In this document: piece by piece, positions 1-4,926 of the stretch
Layout of the letters: every line of letters begins with the position of its first letter
Numbering within the stretch: the first letter of the stretch is position 1
Assembly (NCBI GenBank): GCA_900552185.1
Contig: URYT01000115.1
Location: 1 to 5,973, forward strand
DNA: 5,973 nt
Direction of reading: 5' to 3'
DNA from: an uncultured Collinsella sp.
GTDB taxonomy: Bacteria > Actinomycetota > Coriobacteriia > Coriobacteriales > Coriobacteriaceae
The notes under the pieces: model-generated
Databases searched by the model: none
Told to the model about the DNA's origin: nothing
The model's input: the letters and a program-made list of their open reading frames with translations, nothing else
Translations under genes and position numbers: made by a program

Positions 1-367
1 TCTCTTTGGGCGCCAGGATAGTGATCTGTGCAAACAGATACACGATGGAGCTGAGGAGGAAGCCCGCCGGCTCAATGACAAACACATATACGGTGAATGC
101 CGCGATGGTGGCCAGCACCCGCAGGTACTCCGGCTTCTCCTCCTCCGCTCCTTCATTCGGCTGGAAGCTTCGCATGGTGCGGAATCCGGCACGGATTTGA
201 AAGAAGGAGAGGATGCAGGTAATGATGGCCAGAACCTTCGGCATGAAGTCGGAGCCAAGTCCCCCCATCAGGCTGGGCGGCAGTGCGCTGGCCGCCAGGA
301 AGAGGGCGATGGAAAGAATCAGGAAGAATACGCCCGCAGCCAGATCCCCGAACTTTTTCAAGAACAT
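1..367 (-). CDS. tctB: TctB-family small membrane subunit of a tripartite tricarboxylate transporter, 3' end cut by the window
   Basis: The frame reads from an ATG at 367-365 to the window edge without a stop: 122 residues beginning MFLKKFGDLAAGVFFLILSI. TctB proteins are usually about 150-160 residues with four membrane helices; they sit in the inner membrane with the large TctA channel and take citrate-like carboxylates from the binding protein TctC. Visible here are hydrophobic segments at about residues 9-30, 42-58, 83-100 and 101-118, with a charged Glu/Lys-rich cytoplasmic-type loop at 71-80. The pattern of a first helix, a short Gly/Pro stretch, then MPKVLAIITCILS fits the TctB (DUF1468) family. 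A GAGGG ribosome site lies at 377-381, nine bases before the ATG. No tctC precedes it, although that is the usual order; tctA could lie beyond the edge. The substrate cannot be deduced. Family call fairly confident, made by eye. Confidence 0.7.
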   Translation of the reverse strand, partial: MFLKKFGDLAAGVFFLILSIALFLAASALPPSLMGGLGSDFMPKVLAIITCILSFFQIRAGFRTMRSFQPNEGAEEEKPEYLRVLATIAAFTVYVFVIEPAGFLLSSIVYLFAQITILAPKE

Positions 368-429
368 TGCTTTGATCCCTCATTTCTCTGTTTGTCGTTC
401 CACAGTTGCTGTCTCATCCGGATAACTTT

Positions 430-435
430 ATTATA
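430..435 (-). promoter_or_regulatory. -10 element of the tctB promoter
   Basis: On the minus strand this is a perfect TATAAT, about 60 bases before the tctB start codon. I find no convincing -35 box at 16-18 bases upstream, so it may depend on an activator or the match may be fortuitous. The sequence around it (about 380-520) is much more AT-rich than the coding parts, as expected for a promoter region. Confidence 0.45.
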
Positions 436-440
436 CACGG

Positions 441-455
441 GCACACCGTATGTGC
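441..455. promoter_or_regulatory. Small inverted repeat in the -35 region of tctB, possible operator
   Basis: GCACA, five bases, then TGTGC. The dyad lies just upstream of the TATAAT on the minus strand, where a regulator would contact or block polymerase. A second dyad (CTTATGT at 488-494, ACATAAG at 521-527) lies further upstream. Both are short enough to occur by chance. Confidence 0.25.
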
Positions 456-569
456 ACTGTGACGGCAACACAAGAATCAGGCGCTATCTTATGTCTTTAA
501 TACATTTCCACAAATACAGCACATAAGGGCGCGCACCTCTTTGGGCACTATTGCGCTAGTCCCCCGGAT

Positions 570-938
570 TCAGAACCGGCTGCAATCCACCTTTTCCCGG
601 GCAGCCATAGAGCATGCCTCGCCCTCCACCACCACCTCGCCCCTCTGATTGACGGCGGTGGCCTTCATAACGATGCGGCCGGGGCTGAACTTTACCGTGC
701 CGTCGGGTTTGGTGACCTCCTCGCCGTCAGCGACAGGCTTGGCCGCGCGGCGCGTGCGCTTGGGCTTTGCCGGAACAGCCTCCTCACCAGTTGCAGGCAC
801 GGCCTTCTCAGCCGTTGCAGGCGTAGGCGTCTCAGGAGCCGAGGCTTGCGCGGGCGCCGCGACCTGGTCCGACGCAACCGGTGCAGCGGGAGCGGCCTGC
901 GTCGTCGTTATTTCGTTTTCTTGCTGTTGATCAGACAC
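570..938 (-). CDS. Chimeric-looking ORF: Rho-like N-terminal extension joined to a MaoC-like C-terminal tail
   Basis: The ORF has 122 codons and starts with GTG at 938-936; an in-frame TGA lies four codons upstream, so no earlier start exists. The ribosome site is weak (a GAAAG about 15 bases upstream). Residues 1-56 are rich in Ala, Pro, Glu and Gln; 57-68 form a basic patch (AKPKRTRRAAKP). Such a disordered acidic/basic head is typical of the N-terminal extension of actinobacterial transcription terminator Rho, and a position near argS on the same strand fits actinobacterial gene order. From about residue 75-87 the character changes: GRIVMKATAVNQRGEVVVEGEA resembles, in its central NQRGEVVVEGEA part, the last strands of MaoC-type dehydratases, and the ORF ends soon after. 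No Rho RNA-binding or ATPase domain follows. I read it as a broken rho fused to a foreign MaoC 3' end; a genuine small protein is possible. Both homology calls are from memory. Confidence 0.45.
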   Translation of the reverse strand: MSDQQQENEITTTQAAPAAPVASDQVAAPAQASAPETPTPATAEKAVPATGEEAVPAKPKRTRRAAKPVADGEEVTKPDGTVKFSPGRIVMKATAVNQRGEVVVEGEACSMAAREKVDCSRF

Positions 939-1076
939 AGTGTTTGCTCAACTTTCTTTTCAAGCCCTGTGATCACATGCTCCCTGCATAAACCTTCAGG
1001 GCGGCTAAACAGTCTAGCTCCGTCAAATACCGACGGACATCATTGATCTGTATCGAGATATTTGCGTCATATACGC
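939..1076 (-). promoter_or_regulatory. Long 5' leader of the rho-like ORF with two hairpins
   Basis: If transcription starts about 1076, the untranslated leader is near 138 bases. It can form a 6-bp hairpin with arms 1019-1024 and 1032-1037 (TCCGTC/GACGGA, 7-base loop) and a 5-bp hairpin with arms 982-986 and 997-1001 (CCCTG/CAGGG). Between the latter and the GTG is a perfect 10-bp palindrome TGTGATCACA at 968-977. Rho genes are known to be autoregulated through their leaders in some bacteria; whether these structures do that is not shown. Confidence 0.35.
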
Positions 1077-1082
1077 AGCGTT

Positions 1083-1110
1083 AGTGTAACACAACCGCCG
1101 CCACCTGCAA
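1083..1110 (-). promoter_or_regulatory. Extended -10 promoter reading toward the rho-like ORF
   Basis: On the minus strand TTGCAG (1110-1105), 16 bases, then TACACT (1088-1083), immediately preceded by the TGn extension (TGT). This is a good sigma-70 type match and the only convincing one before the GTG at 938. It lies downstream of the argS terminator, so the ORF is probably transcribed independently of argS. Confidence 0.5.
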
Positions 1111-1112
1111 CT

Positions 1113-1159
1113 TAGTCATTGGGGACGTTCTTAAACGACTAGTCAAAAGGGACAATCTT
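1113..1159. repeat. Tandem 20-bp imperfect repeat with a GGGAC core
   Basis: Two units, 1113-1132 and 1140-1159, share TAGTCA, three variable bases, GGGAC, two variable bases and TCTT (15 of 20 positions identical, period 27). The gap contains the left half of an 8-bp palindrome GACTAGTC (1137-1144) that leads into the second unit. The second unit also has a small hairpin core, AAAG (1146-1149) facing CTTT (1157-1160). The pair sits just upstream of the rho-like promoter in non-coding DNA. It resembles REP-type interspersed sequences, but only this one locus is visible. Confidence 0.5.
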
Positions 1160-1191
1160 TGGTTTAACACCCACAAATCTGACTGCCTCCG

Positions 1192-1347
1192 CCAAAACTG
1201 TGGCGGTTTACTACGATGAATCGCTCAACCGCGATCACTCCGAAACTTGTTGAACTAAAACCGCAGGTAGATGCCTTGCACTTTTTTGCGAAAAGCCGGC
1301 GTAGTTGGAATTTCTCATTTCATCGTAGTAAACCGGCATAGTTTCGT
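1192..1347. repeat. 156-bp imperfect inverted repeat with a perfect 17-bp core
   Basis: The arms are 1192-1220 and 1319-1347. They match at 25 of 29 positions, and the inner 17 bases (CGGTTTACTACGATGAA, 1204-1220; its reverse complement at 1319-1335) are perfect. A third, partial unit lies between them: CCGGC-n-TAGTT-n-ATTTC at 1296-1314 repeats 1333-1352, so the right side holds two copies in direct order. The left arm overlaps a separate 6-bp hairpin CCGCCA/TGGCGG (1189-1194, 1201-1206). There is no ORF inside and no flanking target duplication that I can see. It lies between the argS terminator and the rho-like promoter. Confidence 0.7.
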
Positions 1348-1390
1348 ATTTCCAGCAGTTCCAAATTCGTCAATACGTCGGCGTTTGCAA

Positions 1391-1421
1391 AAAGCCCGAC
1401 CTCCGTGGTAGATCGGGCTTT
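1391..1421 (-). terminator. Rho-independent terminator of argS
   Basis: The arms AAAGCCCGA (1391-1399) and TCGGGCTTT (1413-1421) pair perfectly over 9 bp with a 13-base loop. Read on the minus strand the stem ends in a run of five T. It begins about 45 bases beyond the argS stop codon, the expected place. Confidence 0.85.
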
Positions 1422-1466
1422 CAAGGCTTAGTTAAACCAAGTCTGTACGGTCAAATGACCCGTAGC

Positions 1467-3320
1467 TTACATCTGCTCGGGCGCGGAAACGCCAACGAGG
1501 GTGAGCACCAGGGCGAGCGTCACACGGACGGCATCGCAAGCGGCCAGACGGGCACGCGAAAGCTCGGGGTCGACGGGACGGCCCTCGCTCGGCAGCACCT
1601 GACAGGCAGCGTAGAAGCTGTGGAAGTCGCCGGCGAGTTCCTCAGCAAAGTGCGTCAGACGGAACGGGGCGCGGTCGCGAGCGCAGCTGGCGATGAGGTC
1701 GGTGAGCTCGTTGAGCTTGCGCGAAAGGGCGAGCTCGGTCGGGTCGGTCAGCAGCGAGTAATCGACGTTCTCACCGATGGCCTTGGCGGCGACGGCCTTC
1801 ATGCCCATCTCGTCAGCCTGCTCGGGCGTAACGTCAGCGGCACGGCGCAGGATGGAGCACACGCGGGCGTGAGCGTACTGCACGTAGTACACCGGGTTGG
1901 AGTTGTCGCGCTTCTTGACGGCCTCAATATCGAAGTCGACCATCTGGTTGGAGCTCTTGGAGATGAGGGTGTAACGGGCAGCGTCGGAGCCGACCTCGTC
2001 GACGAGCTCCTGCAGGGTCACCATGGTGCCCTTACGCTTGGACATACGGACGGGCTTGCCGTTGCGCAGCAGGTTGACGAGCTGGCCCAGCAGAACCTCA
2101 AACTTGCCGGGGTAACCCAAGGCATCGCAGACGCAGCGGACGCGCTCGATGTAGCCGTGGTGGTCGGCGCCCCAGATGTCGATGACGTGGTCGACGCGCT
2201 GGAACTTATCCCAGTGATAGGCAACGTCGGAGGCGAAGTAGGTGTACTCGCCGTCGGACTTGATCAGAACGCGGTCCTTGTCATCGCCCAGGTCGGTGGA
2301 GCGGAACCACAGGGCGCCGTCCTTGGTGTAGAGATAGCCCATCTTGTCGAGCTTCTCAAAAGCGCGGTCGACGGCGGAGGTGCCGGCGGTCTCGCCCTCG
2401 GTGTCCTTCACATACAGCGAGCGCTCGGAGAACCAACGATCGAAGTCGCAGTTAACGGCATGGCAAAGGTCGCGCATGTTGTCGACCATCTTTACATAGC
2501 CGCGCTCGCGGAAGCTCTCCATGCGCTCCTGCGGATCGGCGTTGACCCACTTATCGCCGTCGGTGCGCCAGAACTCGGCGGCCTCGTCGATGATGTAGTC
2601 GCCGCCGTAGGAGTCCTTGCCCAGGGTCTCGGCAAAGTTGTCCTGATACGGATGGGTCTCGGGATGCTCGTCGTTCTCGTCGGCAACAAAGGCGTCGCGG
2701 TCGGCGATCAGCAGCTTGTGAGCCTCGTCGATATCCACGCCCTGCTTGGCGATGATGTCGGCAAGCTGCATATAGCGCGTGCTGATGGAGTTGCCGAAGG
2801 TGTTCATCTGAGAGCCGTGGTCGTTGATGTAGAACTCACGCTGGATGTCGTAACCGGCGTGATCCATAACGCGGCAGAGCGAGTCGCCCAGCGCGGCCCA
2901 GCGGCCGTGGCCGATGTGCATGGGGCCGACGGGGTTGGCGGAAACGAACTCGACCTGGGTCTTCAGGCCACCACCGACGTTGGACTTAGCGAAGTCCATA
3001 CCCTTCTCGCGAGCCTCGCCAAAGATGGCATTCTTGACGGCAACGGAGAGGTAGAAGTTGATGAAGCCGGGGCCTGCGATCTCGACCTTCTCGATCGCGG
3101 GGTCCTCGGGCATATGGGCAACGATGGCCTCGGCGATCTTACGCGGGGCGCAGTGGGCCAGCTTGGCGGACTTCAGGGCCATGGTAGAGGTCCACTCGCC
3201 ATGAGAAGTGTCAGCCGGTCGCTCGATAGCGCAATCGTCAAGTTCAAATGCGGAAAGGTCGCCGGCCTCCTGGGCCGCAGCAAGCGCAGCGCGTACCAGC
3301 TCTTCAATCTTCTCGGGCAT
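1467..3320 (-). CDS. argS: Arginyl-tRNA synthetase
   Basis: The protein has 617 residues, starting MPEKIEELVRAAL at 3320. It charges tRNA-Arg with arginine using ATP, in the cytoplasm. An upstream in-frame ATG at 3410 would add 30 residues, but the start at 3320 has a perfect AAGGAGGA ribosome site at 3324-3331 and begins where the family's N-terminal tRNA-binding domain begins. Class I signatures are present: HIGH at residues 135-138 and a KMSKS-type RMSKR at 425-429. The N-terminal Arg-tRNA-synthetase domain covers about 1-95, the Rossmann catalytic core about 120-440, and the helical anticodon-binding (DALR) domain about 475-617, ending in the usual Met. The protein is somewhat longer than common 550-590-residue forms; an acidic, His-rich stretch near 205-235 before GGDYI looks like an insertion. 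It has its own promoter and terminator, hence is monocistronic. The complementary strand's long open frame is a codon-bias artefact. Confidence 0.97.
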   Translation of the reverse strand: MPEKIEELVRAALAAAQEAGDLSAFELDDCAIERPADTSHGEWTSTMALKSAKLAHCAPRKIAEAIVAHMPEDPAIEKVEIAGPGFINFYLSVAVKNAIFGEAREKGMDFAKSNVGGGLKTQVEFVSANPVGPMHIGHGRWAALGDSLCRVMDHAGYDIQREFYINDHGSQMNTFGNSISTRYMQLADIIAKQGVDIDEAHKLLIADRDAFVADENDEHPETHPYQDNFAETLGKDSYGGDYIIDEAAEFWRTDGDKWVNADPQERMESFRERGYVKMVDNMRDLCHAVNCDFDRWFSERSLYVKDTEGETAGTSAVDRAFEKLDKMGYLYTKDGALWFRSTDLGDDKDRVLIKSDGEYTYFASDVAYHWDKFQRVDHVIDIWGADHHGYIERVRCVCDALGYPGKFEVLLGQLVNLLRNGKPVRMSKRKGTMVTLQELVDEVGSDAARYTLISKSSNQMVDFDIEAVKKRDNSNPVYYVQYAHARVCSILRRAADVTPEQADEMGMKAVAAKAIGENVDYSLLTDPTELALSRKLNELTDLIASCARDRAPFRLTHFAEELAGDFHSFYAACQVLPSEGRPVDPELSRARLAACDAVRVTLALVLTLVGVSAPEQM

Positions 3321-3387
3321 AGATCCTCCTTGTGTTAAAGCCCCCGAGCTCTTGGTCACTCGTAGGGCAAAAGCCAGAGTTTGTAGC

Positions 3388-3416
3388 ACTCTATCACAAG
3401 CGACGGGCACTGTCGC
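3388..3416 (-). promoter_or_regulatory. Probable argS promoter
   Basis: On the minus strand GCGACA (3416-3411), 17 bases, then TAGAGT (3393-3388), preceded by the TGn extension (TGA). The -35 matches TTGACA at four of six positions. The predicted start near 3381 gives a leader of about 60 bases before the argS ATG. No T-box-like structure is evident in so short a leader. Confidence 0.45.
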
Positions 3417-3604
3417 AGGGTAAAGCTAATAGATATTGCATATGCACAAAAATGACTACAGCTTGTATGGAGTCACTCAAAGATGCCGGTCTGCCTGCAG
3501 ATTATGCAGGCGTTGAAAATGCATATAGGTGTGAATGAGCTGCGTCTGTTATCGAATACTCTTACCTATCAGAGTTGTGTGCTTTTCCTGCATAAAGTAC
3601 GGGT
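3417..3604. other. Central part of the argS-carD divergent intergenic region
   Basis: No convincing gene is seen. The stretch is AT-richer than its neighbours and contains one clear hairpin, GCCTGCA (3493-3499) facing TGCAGGC (3505-3511) with a 5-base loop and no T run. TTATGCAGG at 3502-3510 also recurs inverted as CCTGCATAA at 3587-3595, giving an alternative long-range pairing. A 28-codon open frame from the ATG at 3454 lacks a ribosome site and is not called. Confidence 0.4.
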
Positions 3605-3633
3605 TTGCGCACGTCAGCGTGTTATTCTAGACA
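3605..3633 (+). promoter_or_regulatory. carD promoter
   Basis: Two overlapping solutions exist. The better -10 is TATTCT at 3623-3628 with a TGn extension (TGT, 3620-3622) and a poor -35. The alternative is TTGCGC (3605-3610), 17 bases, TAGACA (3628-3633). Either gives a leader of roughly 20-30 bases to the carD ATG. Confidence 0.45.
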
Positions 3634-3648
3634 TACGTAAATTCGTAT
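3633..3648. promoter_or_regulatory. Short dyad in the carD leader, possible operator
   Basis: ATACG (3633-3637) and CGTAT (3644-3648) are separated by an AT-rich TAAATT. The dyad spans the predicted transcription start and ends six bases before the GGAGG ribosome site at 3654-3658, a position suited to a repressor. The five-base arms could be chance. Confidence 0.25.
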
Positions 3649-3662
3649 AAGTTGGAGGTAGC

Positions 3663-4148
3663 ATGTTCTCAATCGGTCAACACGTCATTCATCCGGGCCA
3701 GGGAGTCTGCACCGTCGTCGGTTTTAGGGACGACACACCGCAGCCCATGCTGCTGCTCGAGACCAAGCAGGGACATGCGCAGACGATCCTCATGTACCCC
3801 GTGGCGCAGGCCGACCGTCTGCACGCCGCCATCTCTCAGCAAGATGCCGAGCACCTGCTGAGCCACTATGACGAGCTGGAGTGCGACACCTTTACCGAGC
3901 GCAACAGCTCGCTTGAGGAGACACACTTTAAGCAGCAGCTCAAGCTGGGCGCGCCCGAGACGGTCCGCGTGGCAAAGACCATGATGCACCGCATTCGCCA
4001 GGCCGAGGAAGCTGATAAAAAACCCAGCTCCTACTACATGCGCGTACTCAAGGAGGCCAAACGCCGCTCCATCGAGGAGTTCGCCGTGGCCCTTGGCGTC
4101 ACCGAGGAGGCCGCCGAAGCCCGCCTAGCCCAAGCCGCCCTCAACTAA
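3663..4148 (+). CDS. carD: CarD/CdnL-family RNA polymerase-binding transcription regulator
   Basis: This 161-residue protein begins MFSIGQHVIHPGQGVCTVVG, the family's opening strand pattern (F-x-IG-x-x-VxHPxxGV). CarD proteins bind the beta subunit through an N-terminal Tudor-like domain (here about 1-55) and contact the upstream edge of the open promoter through a C-terminal helical domain (about 60-161), tuning initiation, notably at rRNA promoters. The length is right for the family, and the C-terminal helices are visible (about 86-116 and 122-158, many Arg, Lys and Glu). The ATG at 3663 follows GGAGG at 3654-3658 by four bases. The protein contains no tryptophan; residue 85, where mycobacterial CarD has the Trp that wedges into DNA, is Glu by a short alignment on the following aromatic (F89). 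It may therefore act differently from the mycobacterial protein. It is followed by a strong terminator. Confidence 0.92.
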   Translation: MFSIGQHVIHPGQGVCTVVGFRDDTPQPMLLLETKQGHAQTILMYPVAQADRLHAAISQQDAEHLLSHYDELECDTFTERNSSLEETHFKQQLKLGAPETVRVAKTMMHRIRQAEEADKKPSSYYMRVLKEAKRRSIEEFAVALGVTEEAAEARLAQAALN

Positions 4149-4161
4149 CCCATCCGCGCCA

Positions 4162-4202
4162 AAAACCACCACAAAGGGAACAGGCACCTTTGTGGTGGTT
4201 TT
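4162..4202 (+). terminator. Terminator of carD, copy 1 of a repeated 41-nt hairpin
   Basis: Sixteen-base arms, 4162-4177 (AAAACCACCACAAAGG) and 4187-4202, pair perfectly around a 9-base loop GAACAGGCA. The stem ends in four T on the plus strand and starts 14 bases after the carD stop. The whole 41 nt recurs at 4872-4912 in the same orientation with one difference, in the loop. Confidence 0.85.
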
Positions 4203-4256
4203 CTTGTTCTAGTAGTATTCATTCTTATCGATACCCACGAGCACAAGGAGTCTCTT

Positions 4257-4856
4257 ATGGCAGAGCCGCTTACCGCCGGAATCACCCGCGACCGCGCGTT
4301 CGAACTGCTCAATGAGCACAACAAGGACCCGTTCCATATCACCCATGGCGAGACGGTCGAGGGCACTATGCGCTACTTTGCGCGCGAGTTCGACCCCGAG
4401 AACGAGGAGTTTTGGGGCATCGTCGGTCTGCTGCACGACCTGGATTGGGAGGAGCATGAGGACGACCCCATTAACCACACCATCTATGCTGCCGAGATTC
4501 TTGAGGGCGAAGGTGCGTCTCCCGAGCTCATTCGCGCCATCCAGACGCACACGTCGGACTTCAACACCTCACTACCCAAGCCCGAGCTGCAGATGGAAAA
4601 GATCCTGTTTGCCTGCGATGAGCTCACCGGCCTGATCGGCGCTGCCGTCATCATGCGCCCGAGCAAGAGCGTTATGGACTTTACGACCAAGTCGCTCAAG
4701 AAGAAGTTCAAGGACAAGCGCTTTGCCGCCGGCTGCTCGCGCGACGTGATTTCGCAGGGCGCCGAGATGTTGGGCTGGGAGCTCCCCGAGCTCTTTGACC
4801 GCACCATCGCGGCCATGCAGTCCTTCGCCCCCGACCGAGATACCTTCCAGGCCTAA
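4257..4856 (+). CDS. HD-domain protein, predicted metal-dependent phosphohydrolase
   Basis: This 199-residue soluble protein has no signal or membrane segment. HD-superfamily signatures are in order: H30 (HITHGETVEGTMRYFA), the His-Asp doublet H60-D61 in GLLHDLDWEEH, further His at 74 and 98 (IQTHTSD), and D121 in the segment ACDELTGLI. These are the usual metal ligands. The later segments MRPSKSV (133-139) and KKKFKDKRFAAG (148-159) are typical of a widespread family of about 190-200-residue HD proteins whose substrate is not established, so no specific reaction is given. The ATG at 4257 follows AAGGAG (4245-4250) by six bases. The 54 bases after the carD terminator hold only a poor promoter candidate (TTGTTC at 4204-4209, 16 bases, TATCGA at 4226-4231); read-through from carD may contribute. 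It converges with proA across a shared terminator. Confidence 0.85.
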   Translation: MAEPLTAGITRDRAFELLNEHNKDPFHITHGETVEGTMRYFAREFDPENEEFWGIVGLLHDLDWEEHEDDPINHTIYAAEILEGEGASPELIRAIQTHTSDFNTSLPKPELQMEKILFACDELTGLIGAAVIMRPSKSVMDFTTKSLKKKFKDKRFAAGCSRDVISQGAEMLGWELPELFDRTIAAMQSFAPDRDTFQA

Positions 4857-4871
4857 CCGTCAACGCCACCT

Positions 4872-4912
4872 AAAACCACCACAAAGGGGACAGGCACCTT
4901 TGTGGTGGTTTT
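4872..4912. terminator. Shared terminator of the HD gene and proA, copy 2 of the 41-nt hairpin
   Basis: The arms 4872-4887 and 4897-4912 are perfect 16-mers around the loop GGACAGGCA. The plus strand leaves the stem with five T, the minus strand with four. The hairpin lies 15 bases after the HD-gene stop and 14 bases beyond the proA stop, so it can end both converging transcripts. Confidence 0.85.
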
Positions 4913-4926
4913 TGTTTGCGCGGGCG

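Noticed and set aside
197..526. Plus-strand open frames opposite tctB (197-526, 213-425)
   Set aside because: They run antisense to tctB and into its promoter region, have no recognisable domain and no credible ribosome site.
563..581. tRNA T-arm-like text on the minus strand (CCGGTTCTGAATCCGG)
   Set aside because: No acceptor, D or anticodon arms can be built around it, the T-loop has an extra base, and it coincides with the end of the 570-938 ORF.
649..930. Plus-strand 93-codon frame opposite the rho-like ORF
   Set aside because: Ala/Gly/Val-rich antisense shadow of the Ala/Pro-rich minus frame; no ribosome site.
1204..1335. MITE or insertion sequence bounded by the inverted repeat
   Set aside because: No target-site duplication, no ORF, and the arms belong to a unit also present as an internal partial copy, which fits a repeat cluster better than a transposon with terminal repeats.
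1455..3338. 627-codon open frame on the plus strand opposite argS
   Set aside because: It mirrors argS almost exactly. argS is unmistakable (HIGH, RMSKR, good ribosome site) and avoids TTA, CTA and TCA codons, which keeps this opposite frame free of stops. Its translation is low-complexity Val/Gly/Leu/Asp text with no recognisable domain.
3321..3410. Upstream ATG at 3410 as the argS start
   Set aside because: It would add 30 residues unlike the ArgS N-terminus and would overlap the predicted promoter; the ATG at 3320 has a perfect ribosome site.
3332..3538. 68-codon plus-strand frame in the argS-carD gap
   Set aside because: It begins inside the argS leader, has no ribosome site at any internal ATG, and its composition does not resemble the neighbouring genes.
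4209..4550. Minus-strand frames opposite the HD gene
   Set aside because: Antisense shadows; the HD metal-binding residues and ribosome site fix the coding strand.
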